This document shows positions 1 through 8,234 of a DNA stretch of 64,000 nucleotides, piece by piece. The translations under genes were made by a program, and so were the position numbers. The stretch comes from Halorussus halobius (GTDB lineage Archaea > Halobacteriota > Halobacteria > Halobacteriales > Haladaptataceae): contig NZ_ML219773.1 of the NCBI RefSeq assembly GCF_004765805.1, positions 248,001 to 312,000 of the forward strand. Reading direction: 5' to 3'. How positions within the stretch are numbered: position 1 is the stretch's first letter; every line of letters begins with the position of its first letter. The notes under the pieces were generated by a model. That model did no database searches, was not told where the DNA came from, and saw nothing but the letters and a program-made list of their open reading frames with translations.

Positions 1-450
1 GCGCTCGGCCATCTCCTCGGCCTGGTCGTACGCGCCGGGCCGGAAGGTGTCGGTCTGAATCACGGCTGGCCGCAGGCCCTTCTTGGAGAACCACCACGCC
101 ATCTTGGCCGCGCTGGTGGTCTTCCCGGACCCCTGCAACCCCGCGAGCAGGATGGTCTGTCCTTCGAGCGGAATCTCGGTGCTGTCGCCCACGAGGTCGA
201 CCATCTCCTCGTAGACGATGCTGAGGACGTGGTCGCGTGCCGAGGTGCCGCCGGGCGGCTCTTCTTCGAGCGCCCGCTCCTCGATGGAGTCCGAGAGGTC
301 CATCACGAGGCTGACTTCGACGTCGGCCTGCAGGAGCGACCGCTGAATCTCCTTGACGATGTCCTTCACGTCCGCCTCGGTCACGCGGGACTGCCCGCTG
401 AGTTCGCCGAGAGAGTCGCGGAGGGAACTCCCGAGATCGTCGAGTACCAT
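1..450 (-). CDS. srp54: SRP54 signal recognition particle GTPase (N-terminal part)
   Basis: GTPase subunit of the signal recognition particle. It binds 7S RNA and signal peptides and hands ribosomes to FtsY at the membrane. Only the first 150 codons lie in the window; the gene continues past base 1. Visible are the four-helix N domain (residues 1-90, starting [12 protein letters not shown]) and the beginning of the G domain with the P-loop [13 protein letters not shown] near residue 105 and the following [10 protein letters not shown] motif. The ATG at 448-450 is preceded by a TATA-like box on the same strand. The gene is separated from ftsY by a plus-strand OsmC gene. Identity is certain; the RNA-binding M domain cannot be inspected. 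Confidence 0.97.
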   Translation of the reverse strand, partial: MVLDDLGSSLRDSLGELSGQSRVTEADVKDIVKEIQRSLLQADVEVSLVMDLSDSIEERALEEEPPGGTSARDHVLSIVYEEMVDLVGDSTEIPLEGQTILLAGLQGSGKTTSAAKMAWWFSKKGLRPAVIQTDTFRPGAYDQAEEMAER

Positions 451-475
451 CGTTGTCGTAGGGTAGGCCGCGTGG

Positions 476-487
476 GCGTTAAAGGCT
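476..487 (-). promoter_or_regulatory. Candidate srp54 promoter (TATA-like box)
   Basis: Read on the minus strand this is CCTTTAACGC, AT-rich against a GC-rich background and 26-37 bases before the srp54 ATG. This fits an archaeal TATA box driving a short-leader transcript. It is a positional inference only. Confidence 0.45.
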
Positions 488-645
488 TTTTCTACCGTAC
501 AGGTCAGGTCCGGCCGTCGAGCCACCGATGGCGTCGACCGGCTCGCACTCGCCCCCGTATGCGTCGCGTACGAGTGACCAGACGATGGAATTGCGTCGCG
601 CGATGGACAGAGTTATGCCTCGAATCTCGAAACTCACGGACGTTC

Positions 646-1038
646 ATGTCCGACATCCACGTCGAGACCACCGCCGAAACGGGGTACGACACGCGCTCGA
701 CTATCGACGACCACGAGGTCGACGTCGACGCGGGCGGCCCGAGCGCGCCGTCGCCGGTCGAGATGCTGGTCGCGGCGTACACGTCGTGTTTCCTCGCGTC
801 GTTTCGCGCCGCCGCGAAGCGCAACGGCGTCCGTGACCCCGGACGCATCGACGTCGACGCCGACGCGTGGCGCGACGACGACGACCGTCTCGACGCCATC
901 TCGTTCGCCGTCTCGGTAGAAGCGGACCTCGACGACGCGACCGAAATCGTCGCCGACGCGCGCGAGGAGTGTCACGTCGACGCCTCGCTGAAACAGTCGG
1001 TGCGGGCCGACGTCACCGTCGAAGACGACGCGTTCTGA
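646..1038 (+). CDS. OsmC family protein
   Basis: Small OsmC/Ohr-superfamily protein of 130 residues, a family of thiol-dependent hydroperoxide reductases acting in the cytoplasm. The two cysteines expected of the family are visible: Cys48 in AAYTSCFLASF and Cys109 in REECHVDASLKQS. The family signature GGPSAPSPVEMLVAAYTSC begins near residue 30. The reading frame stays open further upstream, but ATG 646 is chosen because the domain begins directly there and a TATA-like GAGTTATGCC lies about 30 bases upstream. It runs opposite to the flanking srp54 and ftsY and so separates them. Peroxidase activity is inferred from family membership. Confidence 0.88.
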   Translation: MSDIHVETTAETGYDTRSTIDDHEVDVDAGGPSAPSPVEMLVAAYTSCFLASFRAAAKRNGVRDPGRIDVDADAWRDDDDRLDAISFAVSVEADLDDATEIVADAREECHVDASLKQSVRADVTVEDDAF

Positions 1039-1059
1039 AACGCCGTCGGGCCGCTCCGC

Positions 1060-2136
1060 TCACTCCCCGTCGCCGAGGAGCCGGTCGACCAGTTCCTCCG
1101 GGTCGAACGCCTCGATGTGGTCGTAGCCCTGCCCGACGCCCAGAAAGAGGATGGGCTTGCCCGTGACGTGCGCGATGGAGATGGCCGCGCCGCCCTGCGA
1201 GTCGGCGTCGGCCTTCGTGAGGACGGCACCGTCGATCTCGGCCGCCTCGTCGAACTGCTTGGCGCGCTGGACCGCGTCCTGTCCGGCCACGGCCTCGTCG
1301 ACGAACAGGGTCATGTCCGGGCCGACCACGCGGTCTATCTTCTCTAGCTGGTCCATCAGCCCCTCGTCGGTGTGGAGCCGCCCGGCGGTGTCGCCCAGCA
1401 CGACGTCGACGTCGTTCGAGTCGGCGTACTCGACGGCGTCGTAGATGACGGCCGCCGGGTCGCCGCCCTGCTCGTGGGCGATGAGCTCGGTGCCGAGGTT
1501 GTCGGCGTGCTCCCGAATCTGCTCGTTGGCTCCCGCCCGATAGGTGTCGCCGTTCGCCATCACGGTCGAGTACCCCCGGTCTTCGAGGTACTTCGAGAGC
1601 TTCGCGATGGTGGTGGTCTTGCCCACGCCGTTGACGCCCGTGAAGATGATGGTGACCGGCTTGTCGGCCTCGGCGATGCGCTGGTCGAAGTCGAACTGGC
1701 CGACCGAGATGACCTTCAGCAGCGAGTCGGCCAGTGCCTGCTCGACCACGTCCGCGGTCTCGCTGCTGAACGACCGGGTCGCGCCCACGAGGTCCTCGCG
1801 GATGCTGTCGAGTATCTCCTGGGCGACGCTCATCTCCACGTCGCTCTCCAGCAACGCCATCTCCAGCTCCCAGAGCGGGTCCTTGAGGTCCTGCTCCTCG
1901 ATGACGATCTCGCCCTTCGCGAACGACTTGGCCTTCGCGGCGAAGCCGCCGCCCGACGAGCCCTCGTCGCCCGACGATTCGCTCGCGTCCGACGCCGACT
2001 CGGCGTCGGACGCGCCCGCACCGGCCCCATCGGTTCCGGCCCCGTCGTCGTCGGCCTCGGTCTCGGCCTTCTCCTCGGTCGTCTCCTCGACGTCCTCGCG
2101 GAAACTCCCGAGCTTGTCCTTCAGGCTGTCGAACAT
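1060..2136 (-). CDS. ftsY: FtsY, SRP receptor GTPase
   Basis: Membrane-associated receptor for the signal recognition particle, 358 residues. Residues 1-75 are a very acidic Glu/Asp/Ser-rich A region typical of haloarchaeal FtsY. The NG domain follows, with P-loop GVNGVGKTTTIAKLS (about 168-182), the DTYRAGANEQ motif, DTAGRLHTDEGLMDQL and the TKAD guanine-specificity motif. The gene begins 6 bases after the stop of the prefoldin gene, so L18Ae-prefoldin-FtsY is a single operon, a conserved archaeal arrangement. Unlike bacterial FtsY there is no membrane anchor; binding presumably depends on the acidic domain. Confidence 0.97.
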   Translation of the reverse strand: MFDSLKDKLGSFREDVEETTEEKAETEADDDGAGTDGAGAGASDAESASDASESSGDEGSSGGGFAAKAKSFAKGEIVIEEQDLKDPLWELEMALLESDVEMSVAQEILDSIREDLVGATRSFSSETADVVEQALADSLLKVISVGQFDFDQRIAEADKPVTIIFTGVNGVGKTTTIAKLSKYLEDRGYSTVMANGDTYRAGANEQIREHADNLGTELIAHEQGGDPAAVIYDAVEYADSNDVDVVLGDTAGRLHTDEGLMDQLEKIDRVVGPDMTLFVDEAVAGQDAVQRAKQFDEAAEIDGAVLTKADADSQGGAAISIAHVTGKPILFLGVGQGYDHIEAFDPEELVDRLLGDGE

Positions 2137-2142
2137 CGGGGA

Positions 2143-2610
2143 TTACTCGTCCTCGTCGTCTCCCTGGCCCTGCATCTGCTGCATCTGCTGTTGCATCTGC
2201 TGTTGCTGGAGCTGTTGGGCCTTCTGCTCCAGCTCGTCGCTTTCGGCCTCCACGTCGCTGACCTCGTCCTGCAGGTCGGAGATGCGCTCGTCGAGGGTGT
2301 CCTGCTTGTGCTCCAGGGTCTCGACGGCGGCGTCCTCCTCGCGCTCGGCCGCGTAGCCGCCGCCGAGTTCCACGACGATCTCGTCGAGGTCCTGGACCTC
2401 CGCGTGGACGTGCGCGCCGCCGCCCAGCGGCACCTGCACGGTCGCGCCGGTGTCGAGCGCGTCGATGGTCTCGATGGCCTCGTCGATTTCGGTCTTCTCC
2501 TCGCGGAGCTCCTCGATCTCGGCTTCGAGCTCCTCCTTGGCCTCCTCGAGCTCCTGTAGCTGCTGGGAGAGCTCCTGCAGTTCGGGATTGCCGCCGCCAC
2601 CGCCCATCAT
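2143..2610 (-). CDS. pfdA: Prefoldin subunit alpha
   Basis: Alpha subunit of the hexameric chaperone prefoldin (GimC), which holds unfolded proteins for the thermosome. The 155 residues form the expected pattern: an N-terminal coiled coil (about 10-50), a central beta-hairpin region around VQVPLGGGAHVHAEV, and a C-terminal coiled coil (about 90-140) ending in a Gln/Met-rich and acidic tail. The start overlaps the stop of rpl18a as ATGA, so translation is probably coupled. A second ATG directly follows the first; the first is used. The Gln/Met tail (QQQMQQQMQQ type) is longer than in many relatives. Confidence 0.93.
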   Translation of the reverse strand: MMGGGGGNPELQELSQQLQELEEAKEELEAEIEELREEKTEIDEAIETIDALDTGATVQVPLGGGAHVHAEVQDLDEIVVELGGGYAAEREEDAAVETLEHKQDTLDERISDLQDEVSDVEAESDELEQKAQQLQQQQMQQQMQQMQGQGDDEDE

Positions 2611-2783
2611 CGGCCGTCGACCTCCTCGACGGTCACCTGGGTCCGCTTGAGCCCGTACCGACCGCCCAGATTGGCGTAGGTGTGCTCGCGCGCCACGTCC
2701 TCGTTCTCGGCCTCCACGTCCGTCTCGAACTCCTGCCAGCCGTCTCGGGTCTGGAACTGGCCGCGAACAGTAAACTCACTCAT
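2607..2783 (-). CDS. rpl18a: Ribosomal protein L18Ae (LX / L20A)
   Basis: 58-residue archaeal large-subunit protein beginning MSEFTVRGQFQTRDGWQEF. The sequence fits the one-domain LX form. The first gene of the rpl18a-pfdA-ftsY operon, it overlaps pfdA by four bases. In many haloarchaea this gene directly follows the L39e-L31e-aIF6 genes, which lie about 1 kb away here because a DUF3800 gene intervenes. A possible promoter is the TATA-like GTATAAATCC on the minus strand at 2945-2954, which would give a leader of about 140 bases. Confidence 0.92.
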   Translation of the reverse strand: MSEFTVRGQFQTRDGWQEFETDVEAENEDVAREHTYANLGGRYGLKRTQVTVEEVDGR

Positions 2784-2896
2784 GGACGAATCTGGGACGC
2801 GCGCAGGGAAGAATCTTCCTACTCGGGGATGGTCGGTCGCTCGGAGACACGCGACTCGGACGGCCGTGCCCGATGCAGCGCGACACTCTCATTCAA

Positions 2897-3045
2897 AGTC
2901 TAGCCGGTACACCCTACTAGGAATCCCTGCTAGGAAACGGGAAGGATTTATACTGCTAGGGTCGCTAGCCCTAGATAGGCGGCGCGGGAGGCGATGATCC
3001 CTCTCTGAAGGGGCACGAGGCTCCCGTGGCTGCACGTTTTCCTGC
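2897..3045. other. CTAG-rich, hairpin-rich spacer; possible small RNA or terminator
   Basis: Six CTAG tetramers occur within 2900-2974. A 6-bp hairpin (CTAGGG 2956-2961 with CCCTAG 2969-2974) is followed by an 8-bp stem with one wobble (2983-2990 with 3021-3028) that encloses a 4-bp hairpin (2999-3002 with 3009-3012). A T-run follows at 3037-3040. TTTATAC at 2947-2953 could serve as a TATA box in either direction. On the plus strand this would make a transcript of about 70 bases. On the minus strand the hairpins could terminate the DUF3800 transcript. No known RNA family was recognised. Confidence 0.35.
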
Positions 3046-3048
3046 TGC

Positions 3049-3744
3049 TCACCGAGCAAACCGGAGGTCGTGGAGCAGCCCTGCTGCCGTTCCACAGTCT
3101 GCTCGCGTCAGATTCCGCCGCCACGAGTAAGCAGCTACGTCACCGAACTGGATTCCCGGCGTGCTTTTGCTGTCCCGAATCGAAAACGAGATACTATCCA
3201 CGTTGAGCGCACCTCGCACGACGTTCGCCGCGTTTTCCCACGTCGTCGCGTCCAAGAGAACTCGAATCCCGTCGTACGATTCGTCGTCGAGGAGCGCTCG
3301 ACGATTCGTTAGCGGAGCGAGGACCGAGGAGAGGCCCATCACCTGCATCGCTTCGAACGCCGAGAGGCGGCTGAGGTGGTCGTCCAGCACGGTTCGACAG
3401 ACTCTCCCGTGAAGGGGAGCGATGGTAAAACCGACTGGAAACGACATCGTCCACGGCAGGTTGTTCTCGGCGGTGACGAGCGAGTCGTCGTCGTACACCT
3501 CCGACTGCAGTCGGTCGACGACGGTCCCGAGCGTGTCGGGGTCGAGCTTCGCAGATTTGATCTCGGAGGGCTGTCGCTCGTACCCTTTTATCGACTGGAC
3601 CGTATCCAGAAGCCTGTCTTTGGTCGCCATCAGTACGTCGTGTGGATTACTCCACTCTGACAAGAACCAGCAACCAGCGACGGTGTAGCAGTCGTCCGTC
3701 GCCTTACGACCGCTCTCGTCTACACAGATGTACAGCGTCGTCAT
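3049..3744 (-). CDS. DUF3800 domain protein
   Basis: 231-residue protein of the DUF3800 type. The N-terminal strand motif TLYICVDESG (residues 3-12) and the C-terminal IQFGDVAAYSWRR (about residues 199-211) carry the conserved acidic residues of a family suspected to have an RNase H-like fold, often found in mobile or defence-linked settings. No activity has been assigned that I can cite. The gene sits between aIF6 and rpl18a, in a cluster that is normally contiguous, so it looks inserted. The flanking spacer is CTAG-rich and structured. AT content is slightly higher than in neighbouring genes. Confidence 0.75.
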   Translation of the reverse strand: MTTLYICVDESGRKATDDCYTVAGCWFLSEWSNPHDVLMATKDRLLDTVQSIKGYERQPSEIKSAKLDPDTLGTVVDRLQSEVYDDDSLVTAENNLPWTMSFPVGFTIAPLHGRVCRTVLDDHLSRLSAFEAMQVMGLSSVLAPLTNRRALLDDESYDGIRVLLDATTWENAANVVRGALNVDSISFSIRDSKSTPGIQFGDVAAYSWRRNLTRADCGTAAGLLHDLRFAR

Positions 3745-3789
3745 CGTCCGTCAACTCATCGATTGGGGTCCAACTCGCCCGTCTGTATC

Positions 3790-4455
3790 TCACTCGATGT
3801 AGCCCAGCGCCTGGTCGATGCGACCCAGCTCCGGCCCCGTGGTCTCCTGGCCGACCACGTAGCCCGCCTCGTTGGCGACCAGTCCCGACCCAACGAGCGG
3901 CGCGCCGTAGTTGACGGTGCCGATGTCGGCGGGCACGTCCAGCACGTCCTCCAGCCTGTCGAGCTGGTCGTCGGTCGCTTTCGGATGACAGAGGACGCCG
4001 TCGTTCGTGGCGACGCCCGCGGTCCCCACCGTCTGCACGTCGGCGAGGTCGCCCCGGTCGACCGGCACGTCGAGCGCGTCCTCGACCGCCTGCACCGCCT
4101 CGCGGGAGAGGTCCGGGTGGACGTACGCGCCGGCGTCGTTGGCGAGGACCACGTTCCCGGCGGCGTTTATCTTGCCCGGGAGCTCGGTCACGGTCGCGCC
4201 GGTGGCGTCGGCGATGCGGTCGCGCTCCCGATCTGTGACGCGGTTGCTGACCAGCAGGCCGTTCTCGTTGCCGACCGCGAGCGCGCCAACGGTCGAGGAG
4301 CCCCCGACCGTGGTCTCGACGGTCCCGACGCCGAGTTCCTCGCTCACGTCGGCCACGAGGTCGTCGTCGAGGTCCGGCCGGACCAGCAGGTACTCGTCGG
4401 TCGCGCGAGCGAAGACCCCGACGTACGACGAACCGAGAAAGGCGGCGCGGAGCAA
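3790..4455 (-). CDS. tif6: Translation initiation factor aIF6
   Basis: Anti-association factor that binds the 50S subunit and prevents premature 70S formation. The 221 residues show the five-fold repeated structure, with [18 protein letters not shown] (8-25), [38 protein letters not shown] and TNDGVLCHP segments. The start appears to be TTG at 4453-4455, four bases after the L31e stop; the protein then opens [12 protein letters not shown], and no ATG or GTG is available without losing the first strand. A rare start codon in a coupled position suggests reinitiation from rpl31e. It forms an operon with rpl31e and rpl39e. Confidence 0.95.
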   Translation of the reverse strand: MLRAAFLGSSYVGVFARATDEYLLVRPDLDDDLVADVSEELGVGTVETTVGGSSTVGALAVGNENGLLVSNRVTDRERDRIADATGATVTELPGKINAAGNVVLANDAGAYVHPDLSREAVQAVEDALDVPVDRGDLADVQTVGTAGVATNDGVLCHPKATDDQLDRLEDVLDVPADIGTVNYGAPLVGSGLVANEAGYVVGQETTGPELGRIDQALGYIE

Positions 4456-4459
4456 AGCT

Positions 4460-4738
4460 CTACTCGGCGTGTTCCGCCTCGACGACGGTCTCGCCCTCTT
4501 CCTCGAAGCGCGCTGCGCGCACCCGAAGCTTGCTCGGGGGCTTCTTGCGGCCCTGCGACCAGACCGCTTCGTTGATGGAGGGGTCCAGACGGACCTCGCT
4601 GCCCTCGACCTTGAAGTGCTTTGCGAGGTGGTCCCGGACGAGCGACATCGCCTTGTCGGCGCGCTCGTGCTTCGGGGCGGCCTTGGCGTCCCGGAGCGGC
4701 ACCGTCACGACGCGCTCCTCGAAGTCGCTGGCGCTCAT
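4460..4738 (-). CDS. rpl31e: Ribosomal protein L31e
   Basis: 92-residue large-subunit protein near the polypeptide exit tunnel. It carries the recognisable opening [26 protein letters not shown] and the [16 protein letters not shown] block of archaeal L31e. Its ATG overlaps the TAA of rpl39e as TAATG, and its stop is four bases from the aIF6 start, so the three genes are tightly coupled. Confidence 0.97.
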   Translation of the reverse strand: MSASDFEERVVTVPLRDAKAAPKHERADKAMSLVRDHLAKHFKVEGSEVRLDPSINEAVWSQGRKKPPSKLRVRAARFEEEGETVVEAEHAE

Positions 4739-4890
4739 TATTCGTCGGTGTCCTGTCGCCGCCAGTTACGGCGCTTGGGGTTCTGCATCACGTCGCGGTC
4801 GGTCTTCATGATGACCCACGCGGGGACGCGGCTGTTCTGGCGCTCGAGCTTGGACAGGCGTTTCTTCTTGGCCTTGGACTTCTTGCTCAT
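4738..4890 (-). CDS. rpl39e: Ribosomal protein L39e
   Basis: 50-residue very basic protein (starts [18 protein letters not shown], ends in [14 protein letters not shown]) that lines the exit tunnel of the archaeal and eukaryotic 50S/60S subunit. It is the first gene of the rpl39e-rpl31e-tif6 operon and overlaps rpl31e by one base. A TATA-like box lies 24-35 bases upstream of the ATG. Confidence 0.95.
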   Translation of the reverse strand: MSKKSKAKKKRLSKLERQNSRVPAWVIMKTDRDVMQNPKRRNWRRQDTDE

Positions 4891-4913
4891 GGTACCACGT
4901 TGTTCCCCACCGC

Positions 4914-4925
4914 GGCTTAAAATCG
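4914..4925 (-). promoter_or_regulatory. Candidate promoter of the L39e-L31e-aIF6 operon
   Basis: Minus-strand CGATTTTAAGCC, 24-35 bases before the rpl39e ATG. It is the only AT-rich stretch in this spacer and is well placed for a nearly leaderless transcript. Confidence 0.5.
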
Positions 4926-4980
4926 TGTTGCTTTGGCCCGCCGGGGGCGCTGGCGGTCGAGCCGCGGCGCCGACGACAGC

Positions 4981-5535
4981 CTACAGCTCGAACGACTCGA
5001 CCGTCGAGTACTCCGGTCCCTCGTCGGTCAGTTCGCTCTCGGTCAGTCGGACCGCGGTCACCTCGGCCGTGCCGACGGTCGGGTCCAACTCCTCGACGGC
5101 GTCCTGCACCAGTTCCTTTCCGCCGGCGTGCTCCATGCGAGCGAGGGTGACGTGTGGCGTGAACTCGTGGTCGTCGGGGTCGAAACCCAGCTTGGTGGTC
5201 TCGCGCTCGATAGCCTCGTGGAGTCGCGTCAGTTGCTCGCCGCCCTCGCTCACGCCGAGCCAGAGGACCTGGATGTAGCTGATGTCCGGAAAGACGCCGA
5301 GTCCCTCGTACGTCGCGTCGAAGGGGTCGACCCCGGCGGAGGCGACGCCACGCCGGACCGCGTTCTTCACGCGGGGAAGCTCGCCCCGATTCACGTCGCC
5401 GAGAAACTGGAGGGTGACGTGGGCCTGCTCGGGGTCGGTGAAATCCAGCCCCGGCGCGCCCCCGAACTCCTGCTGTACCTGCTCGATTTCGGCCGCGAAC
5501 TCGTCGGGGAGGTCGACGCTCACGAAGAGTCTCAT
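4981..5535 (-). CDS. thpR: RNA 2',3'-cyclic phosphodiesterase (2H family)
   Basis: 184-residue member of the 2H phosphoesterase superfamily (ThpR/LigT). It hydrolyses 2',3'-cyclic phosphates on RNA and was historically called 2'-5' RNA ligase. Both catalytic HxT motifs are present: HVTL at 39-42 and HVTL at 128-131, each in the expected beta-strand setting (QAHVTLQFLG and FTPHVTLARM). The start MRLFVSVDLPDE is typical of the family. Upstream sequence keeps an open frame but has no family similarity. The gene stands alone, divergent from the TPR gene at 5737. Confidence 0.9.
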   Translation of the reverse strand: MRLFVSVDLPDEFAAEIEQVQQEFGGAPGLDFTDPEQAHVTLQFLGDVNRGELPRVKNAVRRGVASAGVDPFDATYEGLGVFPDISYIQVLWLGVSEGGEQLTRLHEAIERETTKLGFDPDDHEFTPHVTLARMEHAGGKELVQDAVEELDPTVGTAEVTAVRLTESELTDEGPEYSTVESFEL

Positions 5536-5736
5536 CCTGCAGGGAGGTTGGTCGCACGGGGCTTGAAGGTGGGTGGTCGGCCGGACGGCGTCGGACGCCC
5601 GGTCGAGCGAGGTCTGTTCGTGACCGGCCGAGCGAGGTCGCGTCGCCCCCGACCGAACGGGGCGAGTTCGGTGTCGCTCGGGCTCTGATTCCCATGGCGC
5701 AGTCCTTAACATCGCTGCATCCCAATCCCGTGGTAC

Positions 5737-6498
5737 ATGACCGACCCCATCGACGACGACCACGAGTTCTCGGAGGGCGAGGGCTTCGGGGACCCCTACG
5801 AGGAGTTCGACATCGACCCGCCGGAACTCGACGTCGACCCCGAGAAGGTCGACCCCGTCGACTCCCGCGTGGTCACCGACCTGCTCGACGACCAGCAGCT
5901 CGCCGACGACGAGGTCGACGTCGAGCAGTTGCTCGACGTGGGCGTCAGCTACATGCAGATAAACCGCTTCGAGCAGGCCGCCGACGCGTTCGAGCGCACC
6001 GCCCAGTACGCGCCCGACGGCAGCGGCCTCGAACAGGAGGCCTGGACCAACAAGGGCGCGGCCCACGCCGAACTCGACGAGTGGGACGCCGCCATCGGCG
6101 CGTACCGCGAGGCCATCGCAGTCGACGAGGACAGCGAACACGCCGCCACCGCCGAGACGAACCTCGCGTACGCGCTCTGGGAGTCGGGGCGGAGCGAGCA
6201 GGCGCTCGAACACGCCGAGCGCGCGGTCGAGATCGACGAGCGGTTCGCCGAGGCGTGGTTCAATCGGGGCTTTTTCCTGCTCGAGCGCGGGCTGGCCGAG
6301 GACGCGCTCAACAGCCTGGAGAACGCCATCCGGCTCGGGATGCGCAACGCCCGGACGCTCGACGAGAAGGCCCGCGCGCTCGAAGAACTCGGCCAGTACG
6401 ACGAGGCCGAGGAGATAGCCGAGGAAGCCGAGGAGATGCGCGAGCAGGTCGAGCAGGAACTCGTCGAGGAGCAGCGCGAGCGCCGAGAGCAGCGATGA
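5737..6498 (+). CDS. Tetratricopeptide repeat protein
   Basis: 253-residue soluble protein. The first 60 residues are acidic and probably disordered. From about residue 65 there are four to five TPR units, recognisable by the pattern of small and aromatic residues (LDVGVSYMQINRFEQAADAF, NKGAAHAELDEWDAAIGAY, TNLAYALWESGRSEQALEH, FNRGFFLLERGLAEDALNS). A Glu/Arg-rich helix closes the C-terminus. It probably acts as a protein-binding scaffold; the partner is unknown. Its stop overlaps the ATG of the DUF424 gene (ATGA), so the two are translationally coupled. Confidence 0.85.
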   Translation: MTDPIDDDHEFSEGEGFGDPYEEFDIDPPELDVDPEKVDPVDSRVVTDLLDDQQLADDEVDVEQLLDVGVSYMQINRFEQAADAFERTAQYAPDGSGLEQEAWTNKGAAHAELDEWDAAIGAYREAIAVDEDSEHAATAETNLAYALWESGRSEQALEHAERAVEIDERFAEAWFNRGFFLLERGLAEDALNSLENAIRLGMRNARTLDEKARALEELGQYDEAEEIAEEAEEMREQVEQELVEEQRERREQR

Positions 6499-6785
6499 TA
6501 CTCAAGGAGCGCGACACCGACGAGGGACTGCTCGTGGCGGTCTGTGACGACGACGTGCTCGGCGAGACGTTCGAGGACGACGGCGTCTCGCTCACCGTCA
6601 CCGAGGAGTTCTACGGCGGCGAGTCGGTCGAGGAGGAGGCCGTCGTAGCCAGTCTCGCCCGCGCGTCGGTCGCCAACATCGTCGGCAGCGAGGCGGTCGA
6701 CCTCGCCGTCCGGGAGGGGTTCGTCGACGAGGCCAACGTGCTGGAGGTCGACTCGACCCGCCACGCCCAGTTCCTCCGGATGTAG
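6495..6785 (+). CDS. DUF424 family protein
   Basis: 96-residue archaeal protein resembling DUF424. Features are the opening MILKERDTDEGLLVAVCDDDVLGETFED, the central FYGGESVEEE and the ASVANIVGSEAVDLAVREGFVDEANVLEV block. DUF424 proteins are widespread in archaea; I cannot state a demonstrated function. The four-base overlap with the TPR gene links the two, suggesting a shared process, possibly translation-related. Confidence 0.75.
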   Translation: MILKERDTDEGLLVAVCDDDVLGETFEDDGVSLTVTEEFYGGESVEEEAVVASLARASVANIVGSEAVDLAVREGFVDEANVLEVDSTRHAQFLRM

Positions 6786-6909
6786 CCCGGCTTCTTCGAG
6801 CGGGCGTGAGCGACCGCGCGGCCCTCCCGGACGCGACGAAACCGGTTCTACTTACCCGCGAGCGCCGGGACCGAAGGAATGTTCTTGCTCGAACCCGTAT
6901 TCTCACCCA

Positions 6910-8154
6910 ATGGGACTTCAGCAATCGGACGCGCTCGACGTCGAACGCAGACGGGAGGATTTCCCCATCCTCCAGCGCGAGTTCGACGGTCAGCAGGTGG
7001 TCTACCTCGACAACGGCGCGACGACACAGAAGCCCGACGCGGTCGTCGACGCCATCGCGGACTACTACCGGACGTACAACGCCAACGTCCACCGGGGCAT
7101 CCACCAGTTGAGCCAGGAGGCCTCCATCGCCTACGAGGAGGCCCACGACACCGTCGCGGAGTTCGTCGGCGCGGACGGCCGCGAGGAGATGGTCTTCACC
7201 AAGAACACCACCGAGGCCGAGAACCTCGTGGCGTACGCGTGGGGCCTGAACGAACTCGGACCGGGCGACGAGGTCGTGTTGACCGAGATGGAACACCACG
7301 CCTCGCTGGTGACGTGGCAACAGATCGCCGAGAAGACCGGCGCGGACGTGAAGTACGTCCCCATCACCGACGAGGGCTACCTCGATATGGAGGCGGCGGC
7401 GGACCTGATAACCGACGACACCGAGATGGTCAGCGTCCTCCACGTCTCGAACACGCTGGGCACGGTCAACCCGGTCGCCGACCTCGCGGACCTCGCGCAC
7501 GACCACGACGCCTACATATTCGTGGACGGCGCGCAGGCGGTCCCGAACCGCCCGGTCGACGTCGAGGCCATCGACGCCGACTTCTACGCCTTCTCGGGCC
7601 ACAAGATGCTCGGCCCGACCGGCATCGGCGGCCTCTACGGCCGGAAGGAACTGCTCGAAGGGATGGAGCCGTTCCAGTACGGCGGGGACATGATTCGGAA
7701 GGTCACCTTCGAGGACGTGACCTGGAACGACCTGCCGTGGAAGTACGAGGCCGGGACGCCGGTCATCGCGCAGGGCATCGGGCTCGCGGCGGCGGTCGAC
7801 TACCTCGAAGACGTCGGGATGGACGCCGTCCGACGCCACGAGGAGCGCCTCGCGGGCTACGCGCTCGACCGCTTCGCCGAGTTCGACGACCTCACGGTGT
7901 ACGGGCCGACCGACCCCGAGGACCGTGGCGGACTGGTCGCGTTCAACCTCGACGGAGTCCACGCCCACGACCTCGCCTCGATTATGAACGACCACGCGGT
8001 CGCCATCCGGGCGGGCGACCACTGCACCCAGCCCCTCCACGACGTGCTGGGCGTGGCGGCGTCGGCGCGGGCGTCCTTTTACCTCTACAACACGACCGAC
8101 GAGATAGACGAACTCCTCGAGGCGATCGACAGCGCGCGAGAACTGTTCGCCTGA
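6910..8154 (+). CDS. sufS: Cysteine desulfurase SufS
   Basis: PLP-dependent group II cysteine desulfurase of 414 residues that takes sulfur from cysteine for Fe-S assembly. Lys232 in SGHKMLGPTGIGGLYG is the PLP lysine and Cys372 in RAGDHCTQPLH is the persulfide cysteine. The N-terminal YLDNGATTQKP and TKNTTEAENLVA motifs are as in SufS. It is transcribed in the same direction as sufU at 9418, with an HD hydrolase and a small membrane protein between them. The pairing of SufS with the SufU scaffold or sulfur acceptor is inferred from proximity and known biology. Confidence 0.96.
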   Translation: MGLQQSDALDVERRREDFPILQREFDGQQVVYLDNGATTQKPDAVVDAIADYYRTYNANVHRGIHQLSQEASIAYEEAHDTVAEFVGADGREEMVFTKNTTEAENLVAYAWGLNELGPGDEVVLTEMEHHASLVTWQQIAEKTGADVKYVPITDEGYLDMEAAADLITDDTEMVSVLHVSNTLGTVNPVADLADLAHDHDAYIFVDGAQAVPNRPVDVEAIDADFYAFSGHKMLGPTGIGGLYGRKELLEGMEPFQYGGDMIRKVTFEDVTWNDLPWKYEAGTPVIAQGIGLAAAVDYLEDVGMDAVRRHEERLAGYALDRFAEFDDLTVYGPTDPEDRGGLVAFNLDGVHAHDLASIMNDHAVAIRAGDHCTQPLHDVLGVAASARASFYLYNTTDEIDELLEAIDSARELFA

Positions 8155-8234
8155 CCGCTCAGCGGCCCCTGAGCGGCCGGTCGCTCGCGTTCGAACTCCG
8201 ATTCCTTTTCCGTCCTCGCTCCCTCGGTCGAACC

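Noticed and set aside
1372..2559. Large plus-strand frame opposite ftsY and pfdA
   Set aside because: It is the antisense of acidic coding sequence giving Leu/Val/Arg-rich translation; no start signal or family similarity.
2991..3020. C/D-box guide RNA
   Set aside because: GCGATGA resembles a C box with one mismatch, but no CTGA lies at the matching position before the closing stem, and the one CTGA present is in a hairpin loop.
5560..6213. Minus-strand extension of thpR upstream of its ATG
   Set aside because: The open frame continues, but its translation is a shadow of the TPR gene and the 2H fold begins exactly at MRLFVSVDLP.
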